64,000 nt of DNA from Micromonospora rubida (GTDB taxonomy: Bacteria > Actinomycetota > Actinomycetes > Mycobacteriales > Micromonosporaceae). The stretch is taken from assembly GCF_009908295.1 (NCBI RefSeq), contig NZ_JAAALO010000002.1, positions 1,029,490 to 1,093,489 of the forward strand, written 5' to 3'. The position numbers were made by a program, and so were the translations under genes. Positions 27,440 to 35,594 of the stretch are shown here, piece after piece (position 1 is the first letter of the stretch; every line of letters starts with the position of its first letter). Under the pieces are notes generated by a model. It saw only the letters and a list, made by a program, of their open reading frames with translations, made no database searches and was not told the origin of the DNA.

Positions 27440-27550
27440 CGCTGGGCGAGGGTCCTCGCCGACGTCCGGATCCTGACCTGCGGGCACACCCACCTGCCGG
27501 CCGCCCGGCTGATCCACCGGCGTCGGGTGGTCGGCCCGGGCAGCAGGGCC
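27440..27550 (+). pseudogene. Metallophosphoesterase remnant
   Basis: Read on the plus strand from 27440, this stretch encodes RWARVLADVRI, then LTCGHTHLPAARLIHRR and RVVGPGS. It parallels RWAEVLAGAPADVRAVVCG, GHTHMPFARLVDRRLVV and NPGS of the intact phosphoesterase at 36342-37085. There is no start or N-terminal half, and the frame runs on without the expected C-terminus. It is a decayed fragment of a second phosphoesterase copy, left between crp and the end of the efflux operon. Confidence 0.7.
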
Positions 27551-27570
27551 CGGGGCGGGAATCGGGTCGG

Positions 27571-28128
27571 TCAGCCCTCGGCAGTGACGGTGGCGGCGGT
27601 CACCGCGCCGTCCGCGCCAGCCTCACCCTGCACGGTGACGCTGACGGTCTGCCCCTTCTTGATCGCCGTCAGCTTGCTCGCCCGGCTCGTCCGTACCCTG
27701 GTGGTGTCGGTGGTGCGGACCGTGACCACGGTGCCGTCGGCGGTCTCGACGTACAGGGCGTCGCCGTCGACGAGCTGCACGGTGCCGGTGGTCGTCGACC
27801 CGGCCGCCGCGCTCGGCGTACCCGCGCCGGACTGGCCGCGCCCCGCGCCCGGGGCCGCACTCGGAAGCCTCGCCGGGAAACCGCCGGAGCGCCCCGAGGC
27901 AGCGGTGGCCGGCCCCGGATCACCCCAGCGTTGCTGCACCTGCACCCCGCCGAGGAAGCCCGTCAGCACCAGCACGAGCGCGCCGAGCACGAGCGTGGCC
28001 CGGTTCCACCAGCGGCGCGGGGCGGCTGCGGCGAGGGCGGCGGTGAGGTCGCCGTCGGGCTCCGTCGGCCCGGCCGAAGCCGGGTCGACACCGACCCGGT
28101 CGATGACGACGGTCTCGCTGTTGTCCAT
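27571..28128 (-). CDS. Membrane-anchored DUF5666-like protein
   Basis: A 185-residue protein with a 45-residue cytoplasmic N-terminus, one membrane helix (ATLVLGALVLVLTGFLGGV), a Pro/Ser/Ala linker and an extracytoplasmic beta-rich domain (TTGTVQLVDGDALYVETADG ... KKGQTVSVTVQG) like the DUF5666/OB-fold domains often found with efflux systems. It is the last gene of the minus-strand efflux operon, 36 bp after the permease. It may be an accessory sensor or stabiliser; the role is inferred from position. Confidence 0.7.
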   Translation of the reverse strand: MDNSETVVIDRVGVDPASAGPTEPDGDLTAALAAAAPRRWWNRATLVLGALVLVLTGFLGGVQVQQRWGDPGPATAASGRSGGFPARLPSAAPGAGRGQSGAGTPSAAAGSTTTGTVQLVDGDALYVETADGTVVTVRTTDTTRVRTSRASKLTAIKKGQTVSVTVQGEAGADGAVTAATVTAEG

Positions 28129-28164
28129 GTCTGGTCCTTGCCTTGTCGGGCCTGTCGGGGCCAC

Positions 28165-29358
28165 CTACTCGTAGCGCAGGGCGTCGATGGGGCGCAGCCG
28201 GGCCGCGCGGGCCGCCGGCAGTCCGCCGAAGAAGAGGCCGATGACGACGGAGACGCCGAGGGCCAGCACGACGGAACTGGGCACGATCACCGGCCGGATG
28301 CCGACGATGGTGAACTGGGAGCCGACCACGGCGGTGACCACCCCGAGGGCACCCCCGAGGAGGCTCAGCAGGGTCGCCTCGATCAGGAACTGGGTGAGTA
28401 CGGCCCGGCGGCGGGCGCCGAGGGCCTTGCGGATGCCGATCTCCCGGGTCCGTTCGGTGACCGTGACCAGCATGATGTTGGTAATGCCGATCCCGCCGAC
28501 CAGGAGGCTGATGGCCGCGACCGCGCCAAGCAGCACGGTGAACGTGTCGGCAGTCTCCGTCTGGGTCTGCAGCAGCTGCGCGGCGTTCTGGATCCGGTAC
28601 GCGGCACTGCCCGACCCGGTGGCCGGCAGCCGCCGCGCGAGGATGGCGGAGACCTGGGCCTGCGCGGCGTCCACCCGGTCCGGGGCGGCGGCCTCGACGA
28701 GGATCGAGCTGAGCGCCCCGTACCCGGTGAGCACCTCCCGTACGGCGCTCAGCGGGGCGACGGCGATGTCGTTGGCGTCCTGGAAGCCGGTCGAGCCCTT
28801 CGCCGCCAGCACCCCGACGACGGTGAACAACGCCCCGCCCGCCCTGACCTGCTTGCCGACCGGATCGGTGCCGGGGAACAGCTCGTCGGCGACAGTCCGC
28901 CCGACAACCAGGACCCGGCGGGCCTGCGCCTCGTCGTCGGCGGTGAACGCGGCGCCGTCGGTCAGGGGCGAGTTGGCCGCGGCGAACCAGCTGGGCCGGG
29001 TACCCACGAACTGGCCGACCTCGTGGTCGGTGCCCTCGTAGGTCAGGGTGGTGGAGACGCTGGCGAGCGGGGACACCGAGCGCACATCGGGGGCGAGCAC
29101 CGGATCGGCGAGCGCGTCGGCGACCTCGACGGTCAGGCCGCCGGAGCCGGCGGTCCGGTTGGCGCCGGTGATGGTGAGGGTGTTGGTGCCCAGCGCCTCG
29201 ATCCGGTTGGTGATCGCCTGCGCGGAGCCGTTGCCGACGGCGACGAGCAGGATCACCGCCGCCACACCGATCAGGATGCCCAGCATGGTCAGCGCCGAGC
29301 GCAGCTTGTTGGCCGCCACGCCACGCAGGGCGAACCGGATGGTCTCCGTGAGGCTCAC
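28165..29358 (-). CDS. ABC transporter permease (MacB/FtsX type)
   Basis: The 397-residue permease has the MacB layout: an N-terminal helix (SALTMLGILIGVAAVILLVAV, about 20-40), a large extracytoplasmic domain, and three C-terminal helices (DTFTVLLGAVAAISLLVGG; then a pair around 335-380). Conserved FtsX-family segments ITNIMLVTVTERTREIGIRK and AARLRPIDALRYE are present. It overlaps the ATPase gene by 4 bp. With the ATPase and membrane-fusion protein it forms a MacAB-like mechanotransmission pump for exporting peptides, lipids or antibiotics. Confidence 0.93.
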   Translation of the reverse strand: MSLTETIRFALRGVAANKLRSALTMLGILIGVAAVILLVAVGNGSAQAITNRIEALGTNTLTITGANRTAGSGGLTVEVADALADPVLAPDVRSVSPLASVSTTLTYEGTDHEVGQFVGTRPSWFAAANSPLTDGAAFTADDEAQARRVLVVGRTVADELFPGTDPVGKQVRAGGALFTVVGVLAAKGSTGFQDANDIAVAPLSAVREVLTGYGALSSILVEAAAPDRVDAAQAQVSAILARRLPATGSGSAAYRIQNAAQLLQTQTETADTFTVLLGAVAAISLLVGGIGITNIMLVTVTERTREIGIRKALGARRRAVLTQFLIEATLLSLLGGALGVVTAVVGSQFTIVGIRPVIVPSSVVLALGVSVVIGLFFGGLPAARAARLRPIDALRYE

Positions 29359-30095
29359 CGGCCAACCCCCGCAGTGTGCCGCCCCGGCTGGTCCTGCCGC
29401 TCGTCCGAGTGGACCTGCCCGTCGCGCAGCCGGATGAGCCGCCGGGCCTGGGCACCGACCTCCGGCTCGTGGGTGATCAGGACGATCGTCCGGCCGGCGG
29501 CGTTGAGTAGGTCGAAGACGGCCAGGATGTCATCGGTGGAGCGGCTGTCCAGGTTGCCGGTCGGCTCGTCGGCGAGCACCAACGCCGGCTCGGTGACCAG
29601 CGCGCGGGCGACGGCGACCCGCTGCTGCTGCCCGCCGGAGAGCTGGTTGGGGTGGTGGTCGGCGCGATCGGCCAGCCCGACCGCGTCCAGCGCGGCGAGC
29701 GCCCGCCTGCGCCGGGCTGGCCCCCGGACCCCGCCGTACGCCAGCGGCAGCTCCACGTTGGCCACCGCGCTGGTCCGGGGGATGAGGTTGAACGCCTGGA
29801 ACACGAAGCCGATGAGCCGGTTGCGGACCAGGGCGAGCTGCCGGTCCGCGAGCTGGCCGACGTCGACGCCGTCGAGCAGGTAACGGCCGCCGGTAGGCAC
29901 GTCGAGGCAGCCGAGAATGTGCATCAGGGTGGACTTGCCGGAGCCGGACGATCCCATGATCGCCACGTAGTCACCGGCCTGCACCGTCAGCGACACCCCC
30001 CGCAGGGCGTGCACCGCCGCGGCGCCCTCGCCGTACACCTTGGTCAGCGCGCGGACGTCCAGGACGGGGCGGCGCGGCGTGCTGGCCGGGTCCAT
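29355..30095 (-). CDS. ABC transporter ATP-binding protein (MacB/LolD type)
   Basis: The 246-residue ATPase powers the adjacent permease. Motifs: Walker A GSSGSGKST, Q-loop in IGFVFQAFNLIP, signature LSGGQQQRVAVARAL, Walker B ALVLADEPTGNLDS and the H-loop in VLITHEPE. Its ATG shares one base with the stop of the membrane-fusion protein gene (TGATG) and its stop overlaps the permease start, so the three are translationally coupled. Confidence 0.95.
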   Translation of the reverse strand: MDPASTPRRPVLDVRALTKVYGEGAAAVHALRGVSLTVQAGDYVAIMGSSGSGKSTLMHILGCLDVPTGGRYLLDGVDVGQLADRQLALVRNRLIGFVFQAFNLIPRTSAVANVELPLAYGGVRGPARRRRALAALDAVGLADRADHHPNQLSGGQQQRVAVARALVTEPALVLADEPTGNLDSRSTDDILAVFDLLNAAGRTIVLITHEPEVGAQARRLIRLRDGQVHSDERQDQPGRHTAGVGR

Positions 30096-31324
30096 CAGCC
30101 GGTCCTCGTTCCGGTCCGAGGGCCGCCCTGTCCCCCGCCGGGGAGACCGCCCTGCCTCCCGCCGCCGGGGAAGCCGCCCCCGCCGGTCGCGCCGCCGCTG
30201 CTGCCGGAGGTGGTGGTCTCCGGCAGGACGACCCGCTCACCCTCGGCCAGTCCGGACGTGACCTCGTACGCCTGGTCGCTGGCGAGACCGACCTGCACCT
30301 GCCGGATCTCCTGGCCGGCGTCGGTCAACACGGTGACGGTACGCCGGCTGCCGCTGCCGCTGACCGCCGCCGGGTTGACCAGCAGCACGTCCTCGGCGGT
30401 GCCGGTGACGACGCCGACCTGGACCGTCTGCCCCGGCTTCGCGTCGGCGGGCAGTTCGTCCAGGCTGATGGTCACCCCGTAGGTGACCACGTTGTTGGCG
30501 GTGGTGGCCTGCGGGTCAACGGTCACCAGCTTGCCGGTGGCCGTGGCGCCCCGCAGGGCGTTCCAGGCGACGGTGGCCGGCTGGCCGGCCTTGAGTTCGG
30601 TGGCGTCCGCCTCGGCGACGGCGGCGGTGACCTGGAGCCGGGACAGGTCGGCGATGTCCACGAAGCCGGACGAGGAGTCCGACGACCCCGCGGACGTACC
30701 GCCCTGCTGCCCGCCCGACGATCCCTGCGCCGAGCCGCCAGACGAACTGCCGGACGAGCCCCCGGAGGAGCCGCCGGAGGAGCTGCCGACGGTACCGTTC
30801 ACCGCGACCACGGTGCCGGCCATCGGCGCGGTGAGCCGCGTGCCGCGCACGGCGGCCTCGGCCTCGTCGACGGCGAGTTCGGCCTGGGTGACCTCGTTCT
30901 CCGCCGTCGAGGTGTCGGAGCCGGCCGCCTCGGCGCGATCCAGCGCGTCCTCGGCGGCGGCCAGGTTCGCCCGGGCCACCTTGAGGTCGCGCTGGGCGTC
31001 GGCCGCGTCCACCTCGGCGAGCAGCTGCCCCTTCTTCACCTTCTGCCCGACGGTCGCCGCGATCGAGGTGACCGTGCCGGCCGTGGCGAAGCTGGCGCTG
31101 GCGGTGGAGGCGCTCTCCAGCGCGCCGTCCGCGGTGACGGTCGCGGTCACCGTGCCCCGGGTGACCAGGACGGTCCTGGTGTCCCCGGCTGTCCCGGCCC
31201 GCGCCGGCGACTCCCCGCGCATCGACAGCCAGGCCCACCCGCTCCCGCCGGCCAGCAGCAGGACGAGGACGACGTTGACCGTCACGTAGGGCCGGCGCAG
31301 GATCGCCGGCAGGCGCACACGCAT
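30095..31324 (-). CDS. Efflux membrane-fusion protein (HlyD/MacA type), first
   Basis: A 409-residue periplasmic-adaptor-type protein with one N-terminal helix (VTVNVVLVLLLAGGSGWAWL), a biotinyl-lipoyl-like region (VTSIAATVGQKVKKGQLLAEVD), a short coiled-coil hairpin (AQRDLKVARANLAAAEDAL), and beta-barrel domains. An unusual run of about 45 Gly/Ser/Gln residues (near residues 180-225) is inserted after TAPMAGTVVAVNGTV. The C-terminus is Gly-rich. In a Gram-positive cell it should extend from the membrane to guide the MacB-like pump's substrate. Confidence 0.9.
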   Translation of the reverse strand: MRVRLPAILRRPYVTVNVVLVLLLAGGSGWAWLSMRGESPARAGTAGDTRTVLVTRGTVTATVTADGALESASTASASFATAGTVTSIAATVGQKVKKGQLLAEVDAADAQRDLKVARANLAAAEDALDRAEAAGSDTSTAENEVTQAELAVDEAEAAVRGTRLTAPMAGTVVAVNGTVGSSSGGSSGGSSGSSSGGSAQGSSGGQQGGTSAGSSDSSSGFVDIADLSRLQVTAAVAEADATELKAGQPATVAWNALRGATATGKLVTVDPQATTANNVVTYGVTISLDELPADAKPGQTVQVGVVTGTAEDVLLVNPAAVSGSGSRRTVTVLTDAGQEIRQVQVGLASDQAYEVTSGLAEGERVVLPETTTSGSSGGATGGGGFPGGGRQGGLPGGGQGGPRTGTRTG

Positions 31325-31369
31325 GGCGGCGATCCTGGCCGGCCGGACTGGGAGAACCTTCGACGCCAC

Positions 31370-31389
31370 CTCAGAGCTGGCTCGGAACC
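31370..31389 (-). promoter_or_regulatory. Candidate response-regulator site upstream of first HlyD gene
   Basis: On the minus strand GGTTCCGAG (31389-31381) and CTCTGAG (31376-31370) place two TCYGAG half-sites 11 bp apart, as OmpR-type regulators need. It overlaps the end of the kinase gene and its edge is 46 bp from the HlyD start codon, the same distance as the site before the second HlyD gene. Confidence 0.5.
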
Positions 31390-33146
31390 GGCGGTCCGGC
31401 GCCCCCGCCCGTCCCCGCCGGACCGAGCGGGTCCGCCAGCCCAAGCGGGTCAACCGGCCCGAGCACGTCCGCCGGCCCGAGCGCGCCCGCCTGGCGGTCG
31501 GCGGCGGCGGGGAGCAGTACCCGGAAGGTCGTCCCCGCGCCGGACGCGGTGTCCAGCTCGATCCAGCCGCCGTGGGCGTGCGCGATCGACGCCGCGATGG
31601 ACAACCCGAGGCCGGAGCCGCCGCCGTTGCCCCGCCCACGGCTCGGGTCGGCCCGGTACAGCCGCTCGAAGACCCGGCCGGCGTGCTCGGCGGGTATGCC
31701 CGGGCCGTCGTCGTGCACCTCGAGCACGGCGAGTCCGGCGGCGGTCGGGGTGGCCGCCGGCCCCGACCGGACCACGCGGCGGCCCGGGGCCGCGCACGCG
31801 GCGTGGTGCGGGATCGACCCGGGTACGGGCCCGCAGTCGTCCCGGCCCCGCTCGCCGCCCGCCCGGGGCACGTCACCCACGAGGGACGCGGGCAACCGGC
31901 CGACCCGGACGGTCACCGGCACGCCCGACGTGGTGTGCTGGAGGGCATTGCCGAGCAGGTTCGCGGCGACCTGCCGAAGCCGGTGCTCGTCGCCGAGCAC
32001 GGTCGGCGGGTCGAACGTCTCGTCGGCCTCGGCGAGGGTGGTCAGCCGGACCCGCCGCCCGGGTGCCCGGGCGTTCGCGTCGCGGATGGTGTCGGCGGCG
32101 ATCTCCAGCAGGTCGACGGGGCTCAGCGCCGGGATGCGCCGCTGGTCCAGTTGGGCGAGCAGGAGCAGATCCTCCACCAGCACCCCCATCCGCACCGCCT
32201 CGCCCTCGATCCGGCTCATCGCCTCCTCCAGCAGTGGGCCGGGCGGCAGGCCGCCGCGCCGGTACAGCTCGGCGAAGCCCCGGATCGAGGTCAGCGGGGT
32301 ACGCAGCTCGTGGGAGGCGTCGGCGACGAACTGACGCAGCCGGCGGTCGGACGCGGCGCGGGCGGCCACCTCCGTGCCGATGCGGTCCAGCATCAGGTTG
32401 ACGGCGGCGCCGAGCCGCCCCGGCTCGGTGTGCGAGTCGGTGTCGCGCAGCCGGCGGGTCAGGTCACCGCCGGTGATGCCCGCGACGACCTGTTCCATCC
32501 TGGTCAGCGGGCGCAGCCCCAGGCGCACCACGAACGCGGCGAGCAGCCCGAGCAGGATCAGCGCGGTGCCGGTGACGGCCGCGTCGATGAACAGCAGCCG
32601 GTCGCCGGTCCGGTTCACCTCGGCCAGGGAGGCGCCGACGACCATGACCCCGCCGTCGTCGCCCGGGTGGACGGCCAGCAGCCGCCAGCCGGCCGCGTCG
32701 TCCCCACCGGGAACCGTGTACGGGTGGCCGGTGCGGGCCTGCGCCGACACCTCGGCCAGCGGGCCGGGGTCGGGGGCGGCGTCGGTCGGCGCGCTGCTGT
32801 GGGTGGTGTCCACGCTGCCGTCGGGCCGGTATCGGACGACCATCCGGTCGGGGCCGAGCCGGGCCAGCCGGCCGGCGACGCGGGGCCCGTCGGTCGCATC
32901 GCCGCCGGTCGACGCCGCGATGTCCCCGGTCGGTGGTCCCACCGCCCCGCGCGGCCCGCCGACGAACGCTCGGGCCTCGGCGGTGAGCTGTTCGTCGACC
33001 CGTTCCAGGAGGTAGCCGCGCAGCAGGAACAGGCCGGCGGCGTTCGCCCCGATCAGGGCGAGCATGGCGAGGGCGCCGACGAGGAGCACCAGCCGGGACC
33101 GCAGCCTCCAGTGCGCCCACGGACGGACCAGGCGCGGTCGGCTCAT
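31371..33146 (-). CDS. Sensor histidine kinase
   Basis: The 591-residue kinase pairs with the response regulator whose stop overlaps its ATG (ATGA). Layout: membrane helix 1 (about 19-43), extracytoplasmic sensor (44-185), helix 2 (about 187-208), HAMP, H-box ASHELRTPLTSIRG with His279, N-box (NLLGNALQH), and G-boxes DDGPGIP and GSGLGLSIA. The loop between the N- and G1-boxes is extended by about 60 residues containing two Cys and a His pair. A Leu/Gly/Pro repeat (LGPADVLGPVDPLGLADPLG) forms an odd C-terminal tail. Confidence 0.93.
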   Translation of the reverse strand: MSRPRLVRPWAHWRLRSRLVLLVGALAMLALIGANAAGLFLLRGYLLERVDEQLTAEARAFVGGPRGAVGPPTGDIAASTGGDATDGPRVAGRLARLGPDRMVVRYRPDGSVDTTHSSAPTDAAPDPGPLAEVSAQARTGHPYTVPGGDDAAGWRLLAVHPGDDGGVMVVGASLAEVNRTGDRLLFIDAAVTGTALILLGLLAAFVVRLGLRPLTRMEQVVAGITGGDLTRRLRDTDSHTEPGRLGAAVNLMLDRIGTEVAARAASDRRLRQFVADASHELRTPLTSIRGFAELYRRGGLPPGPLLEEAMSRIEGEAVRMGVLVEDLLLLAQLDQRRIPALSPVDLLEIAADTIRDANARAPGRRVRLTTLAEADETFDPPTVLGDEHRLRQVAANLLGNALQHTTSGVPVTVRVGRLPASLVGDVPRAGGERGRDDCGPVPGSIPHHAACAAPGRRVVRSGPAATPTAAGLAVLEVHDDGPGIPAEHAGRVFERLYRADPSRGRGNGGGSGLGLSIAASIAHAHGGWIELDTASGAGTTFRVLLPAAADRQAGALGPADVLGPVDPLGLADPLGPAGTGGGAGPPVPSQL

Positions 33147-33907
33147 TCGTGGCCGCGGGGCAGCCGCAGCGTGTACCCGACGCCCCGGACGGTGTGGATC
33201 AGCGGAAGCCCGGAGCGGTCGATCTTGCGGCGGAGGTAGTAGACGTACGACTCGACGATGCGGCCGTCCCCGTCGAAGTCGTAGTTCCACACCCGGTCGA
33301 GGATCTGCGCCTTGCTGACCACCCGGCCCGCGTTGGTCAGCAGGTAGCGCAGCAGCCGGAACTCCGTCGGTGACAGGTCGACGGGTTGCCCGGCCCGGCG
33401 TACCTCGTGCGCGTCGTCGTCGAGTTCCAGGTCGGCGTAGCGAAGCGGGCCCTGCGACAGCCGGGCCGCGACCGCCTCCGGGCGGCTGCGCCGCAGGATG
33501 GCGCGGATGCGCAGCACCACCTCCTCCAGGCTGAACGGCTTGGCCACGTAGTCGTCCGCGCCGGCGGCCAGCCCGGCCACCCGGTCGTCGACGGTGTCCC
33601 GGGCGGTGAGGAAGAGCACCGGCACCGGGCGGCCGGCCGCGCGCAGCCGGCGGGCCACCTCGAAGCCGTCGAGGTCGGGCAGCATCACGTCGAGGACCAC
33701 GAGGTGGGGGTCGAACTCCTCCACGCCGGCCAGTGCGGCCCGCCCGGTGGCGGCCACCCGCGTTTCGTACGCGACCAGGCGCAGGGTGGCGGCGAGGAGC
33801 GTGGAGATGTTCGGCTCGTCGTCGACCACGAGCACCCGCTCGGCGCATCCGCCCTCGCCGATCGGGGTGGGCCGCCCGGTGGCTGGCCGGAGAATGTCGG
33901 TTCGCAC
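33143..33907 (-). CDS. OmpR/PhoB-family response regulator
   Basis: The 254-residue regulator has a receiver domain with acidic pair DD (29-30), phospho-acceptor Asp73 in VVLDVMLPD, and KPF switch Lys, followed by a winged-helix DNA-binding domain ending in ESYVYYLRRKIDRSG and HTVRGVGYTLR. Start GTG at 33907. It is upstream of and coupled to its kinase and sits between two membrane-fusion protein genes, so it probably controls the efflux operon. Direct repeats with OmpR-like 11-bp spacing before three genes of this locus are good candidates for its sites. Confidence 0.94.
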   Translation of the reverse strand: MRTDILRPATGRPTPIGEGGCAERVLVVDDEPNISTLLAATLRLVAYETRVAATGRAALAGVEEFDPHLVVLDVMLPDLDGFEVARRLRAAGRPVPVLFLTARDTVDDRVAGLAAGADDYVAKPFSLEEVVLRIRAILRRSRPEAVAARLSQGPLRYADLELDDDAHEVRRAGQPVDLSPTEFRLLRYLLTNAGRVVSKAQILDRVWNYDFDGDGRIVESYVYYLRRKIDRSGLPLIHTVRGVGYTLRLPRGHE

Positions 33908-33992
33908 CAGGAATGACTACCGGGCATGCCTTGACGTGAGCTGTGGCGAGTCTGTGCCCCCGCTGTCACCACGGCCCTGTTGCCGTTGTCGG

Positions 33993-35306
33993 TCACCAGG
34001 AGCGCAGCACCAGATCGCCGACGGAGAGCCCGGACGTGATCTCGGTGTACTGGCCGCCGCGCAGTCCCACGGTCACCGTACGTGGCTCACTGTTCGTGCC
34101 GACCCGGACGGCGCCGGTCCCCTCGGCCGTCTCGTGCAGCGCCGTGGAGGGCACCCGCAGCGCGTCCGGCACCGACCCGGTCTCGACCGTGACCGCCGCA
34201 CTCTGCCCGACCAACAGGTCGTCCGGCGCGTCGGAGAAGGAGAGGACGACGCCGTAGCGGACGAGGGTGCCGTCGCTGCTGCCGACCGGGTCGACCTGGA
34301 CGACGGTCGCCGGGAACGCCTGGTCCGGCTGGTCGGCGAGGGCCAGCGTCGCGTCCTGCCCCACGGCGAGGGCTGCCGCGTCGGCCTCGGGGAACGTCGC
34401 CTCGACCTGCATGGCGTAGGTGTCGGCGAGAGTGATGAGGGTGGCACCACGGGCGACCTTGCTGCCCACCTTCCCGGCGACGGACAGGACGGTGCCCCGA
34501 ATCGGCGCGGTGATGGTCGTGCCCGCCAGCGCCTCCCGGGCCTCGGCGAGGGTCGCCTCGGCCTGGTTGACCCGGCGCTGCGCCGCCAGAATCAGGTCGG
34601 CGCCCCCGCCGCCGCGGGTCCCCTCTCCGGCGCAGGCGCTGCCGCCCGGCGCGGAGGTGCGGGGCGAACCGCCACCGGTGGCACCCGGGGCGCCAGTCGG
34701 CGCGCGGGTCGAACCGCCGGTGACACTCGGGGTGGCTCCCGGCCTGGTGACGGTCGCGGTCGGCCTCGGCTGGGCCGTGGCGGAGCCCGCGGGGGCGCTG
34801 GGGGTCGCCGTGGTGGTGGACTCGGGAGAGCGCCAGGCGACCGGTCGTGCGCCGGAGCCGGTCGCGCAGTCCGTCGCGCCGGTGGCATCGTCGGCGGGCG
34901 TCCTGGCTCGGGCGAGGGCGTCCCGGGCCTCGGCCAGGTCGTCCTCGGCGCGGTCCACCACGCCGGCCGCCGTGGCGGCGTCGTCGTCGGCGATCGCGGC
35001 CAGCTGCTGCCCGGCCCGTACCACGTCCCCGGGCCGGACCGCGACGGACTGCACCGTGCCGGCGACGGTGAAGGCCAGGCCACGGGTGGTCGCCGGTTGG
35101 ACGGTGCCGGAGGTGGCCACCTCCGCGACAACGGGCCCCCGGTCCACCGCCACGGTCACCGCCGGGGCGGGGGCCTCGTCGGCCGTCGCGGTCAGCGCCC
35201 AGGCCCCGGCCGCCCCGAGCAGAAGCACCACGACGGCACCCGCGACACCCCGCCGGGCCCGCCGGGTACGCCGGGTACGCCGCAGCCGCTTCAGGTCGAC
35301 TCCCAT
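33993..35306 (-). CDS. Efflux membrane-fusion protein (HlyD/MacA type), second
   Basis: A 437-residue protein with a basic N-terminus (RTRRTRRARR), one membrane helix (GVAGAVVVLLLGAAGAWAL), a lipoyl-like part (VQSVAVRPGDVVRAGQQL) and coiled-coil arms (VVDRAEDDLAEARDAL ... AQRRVNQAEATLAEAREAL). Where the arms should turn there is an insertion of about 95 residues rich in Ser, Thr, Pro and Gly with two Cys (TDCATG and SACAG). Its paralogue at 30095-31324 also carries a low-complexity insertion. It is the first gene of the minus-strand efflux locus, 85 bp before the regulator. Confidence 0.88.
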   Translation of the reverse strand: MGVDLKRLRRTRRTRRARRGVAGAVVVLLLGAAGAWALTATADEAPAPAVTVAVDRGPVVAEVATSGTVQPATTRGLAFTVAGTVQSVAVRPGDVVRAGQQLAAIADDDAATAAGVVDRAEDDLAEARDALARARTPADDATGATDCATGSGARPVAWRSPESTTTATPSAPAGSATAQPRPTATVTRPGATPSVTGGSTRAPTGAPGATGGGSPRTSAPGGSACAGEGTRGGGGADLILAAQRRVNQAEATLAEAREALAGTTITAPIRGTVLSVAGKVGSKVARGATLITLADTYAMQVEATFPEADAAALAVGQDATLALADQPDQAFPATVVQVDPVGSSDGTLVRYGVVLSFSDAPDDLLVGQSAAVTVETGSVPDALRVPSTALHETAEGTGAVRVGTNSEPRTVTVGLRGGQYTEITSGLSVGDLVLRSW

Positions 35307-35352
35307 GACGGGCCAGTCTGCGTGGTATGGCTCGCCGCCGGCTCGGCCCGAG

Positions 35353-35372
35353 CTGGGAGTTGGCTCAGAACC
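35353..35372 (-). promoter_or_regulatory. Candidate response-regulator site upstream of second HlyD gene
   Basis: On the minus strand GGTTCTGAG (35372-35364) is followed by CTCCCAG (35359-35353), two half-sites 11 bp apart, and the flank ACCGCC is also shared with the site at 31370-31389. The edge lies 47 bp from the ATG at 35306. Confidence 0.5.
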
Positions 35373-35516
35373 GGCGGTGCCCGCGACGGCGGCGGCCCCA
35401 CCCGCGCCCTGCGGACGGCCGGTCCACCTGCCCCGGGTACCGCCGCCCCGCACGCCCGTGCGGATGGGCCGGCCCGGATGCAGCGACCGGGCCTTCGGAG
35501 CCGGGATGCGAGGTAA

Positions 35517-35534
35517 CTCCGAGGTGGAACCGAG
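35517..35534 (+). promoter_or_regulatory. Candidate response-regulator site upstream of the lipoprotein gene
   Basis: CTCCGAG (35517-35523) and AACCGAG (35528-35534) lie 11 bp apart on the plus strand, about 60 bp before the GTG at 35595 and in the same orientation as that gene. It resembles the sites before the two HlyD genes, though less exactly. Confidence 0.4.
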
Positions 35535-35594
35535 CCGGCGGTGAGGTGGGGCCGCTTGGCTGGGCGGGTCCCGGAGAAGGTTGAGGAGTCCCCT

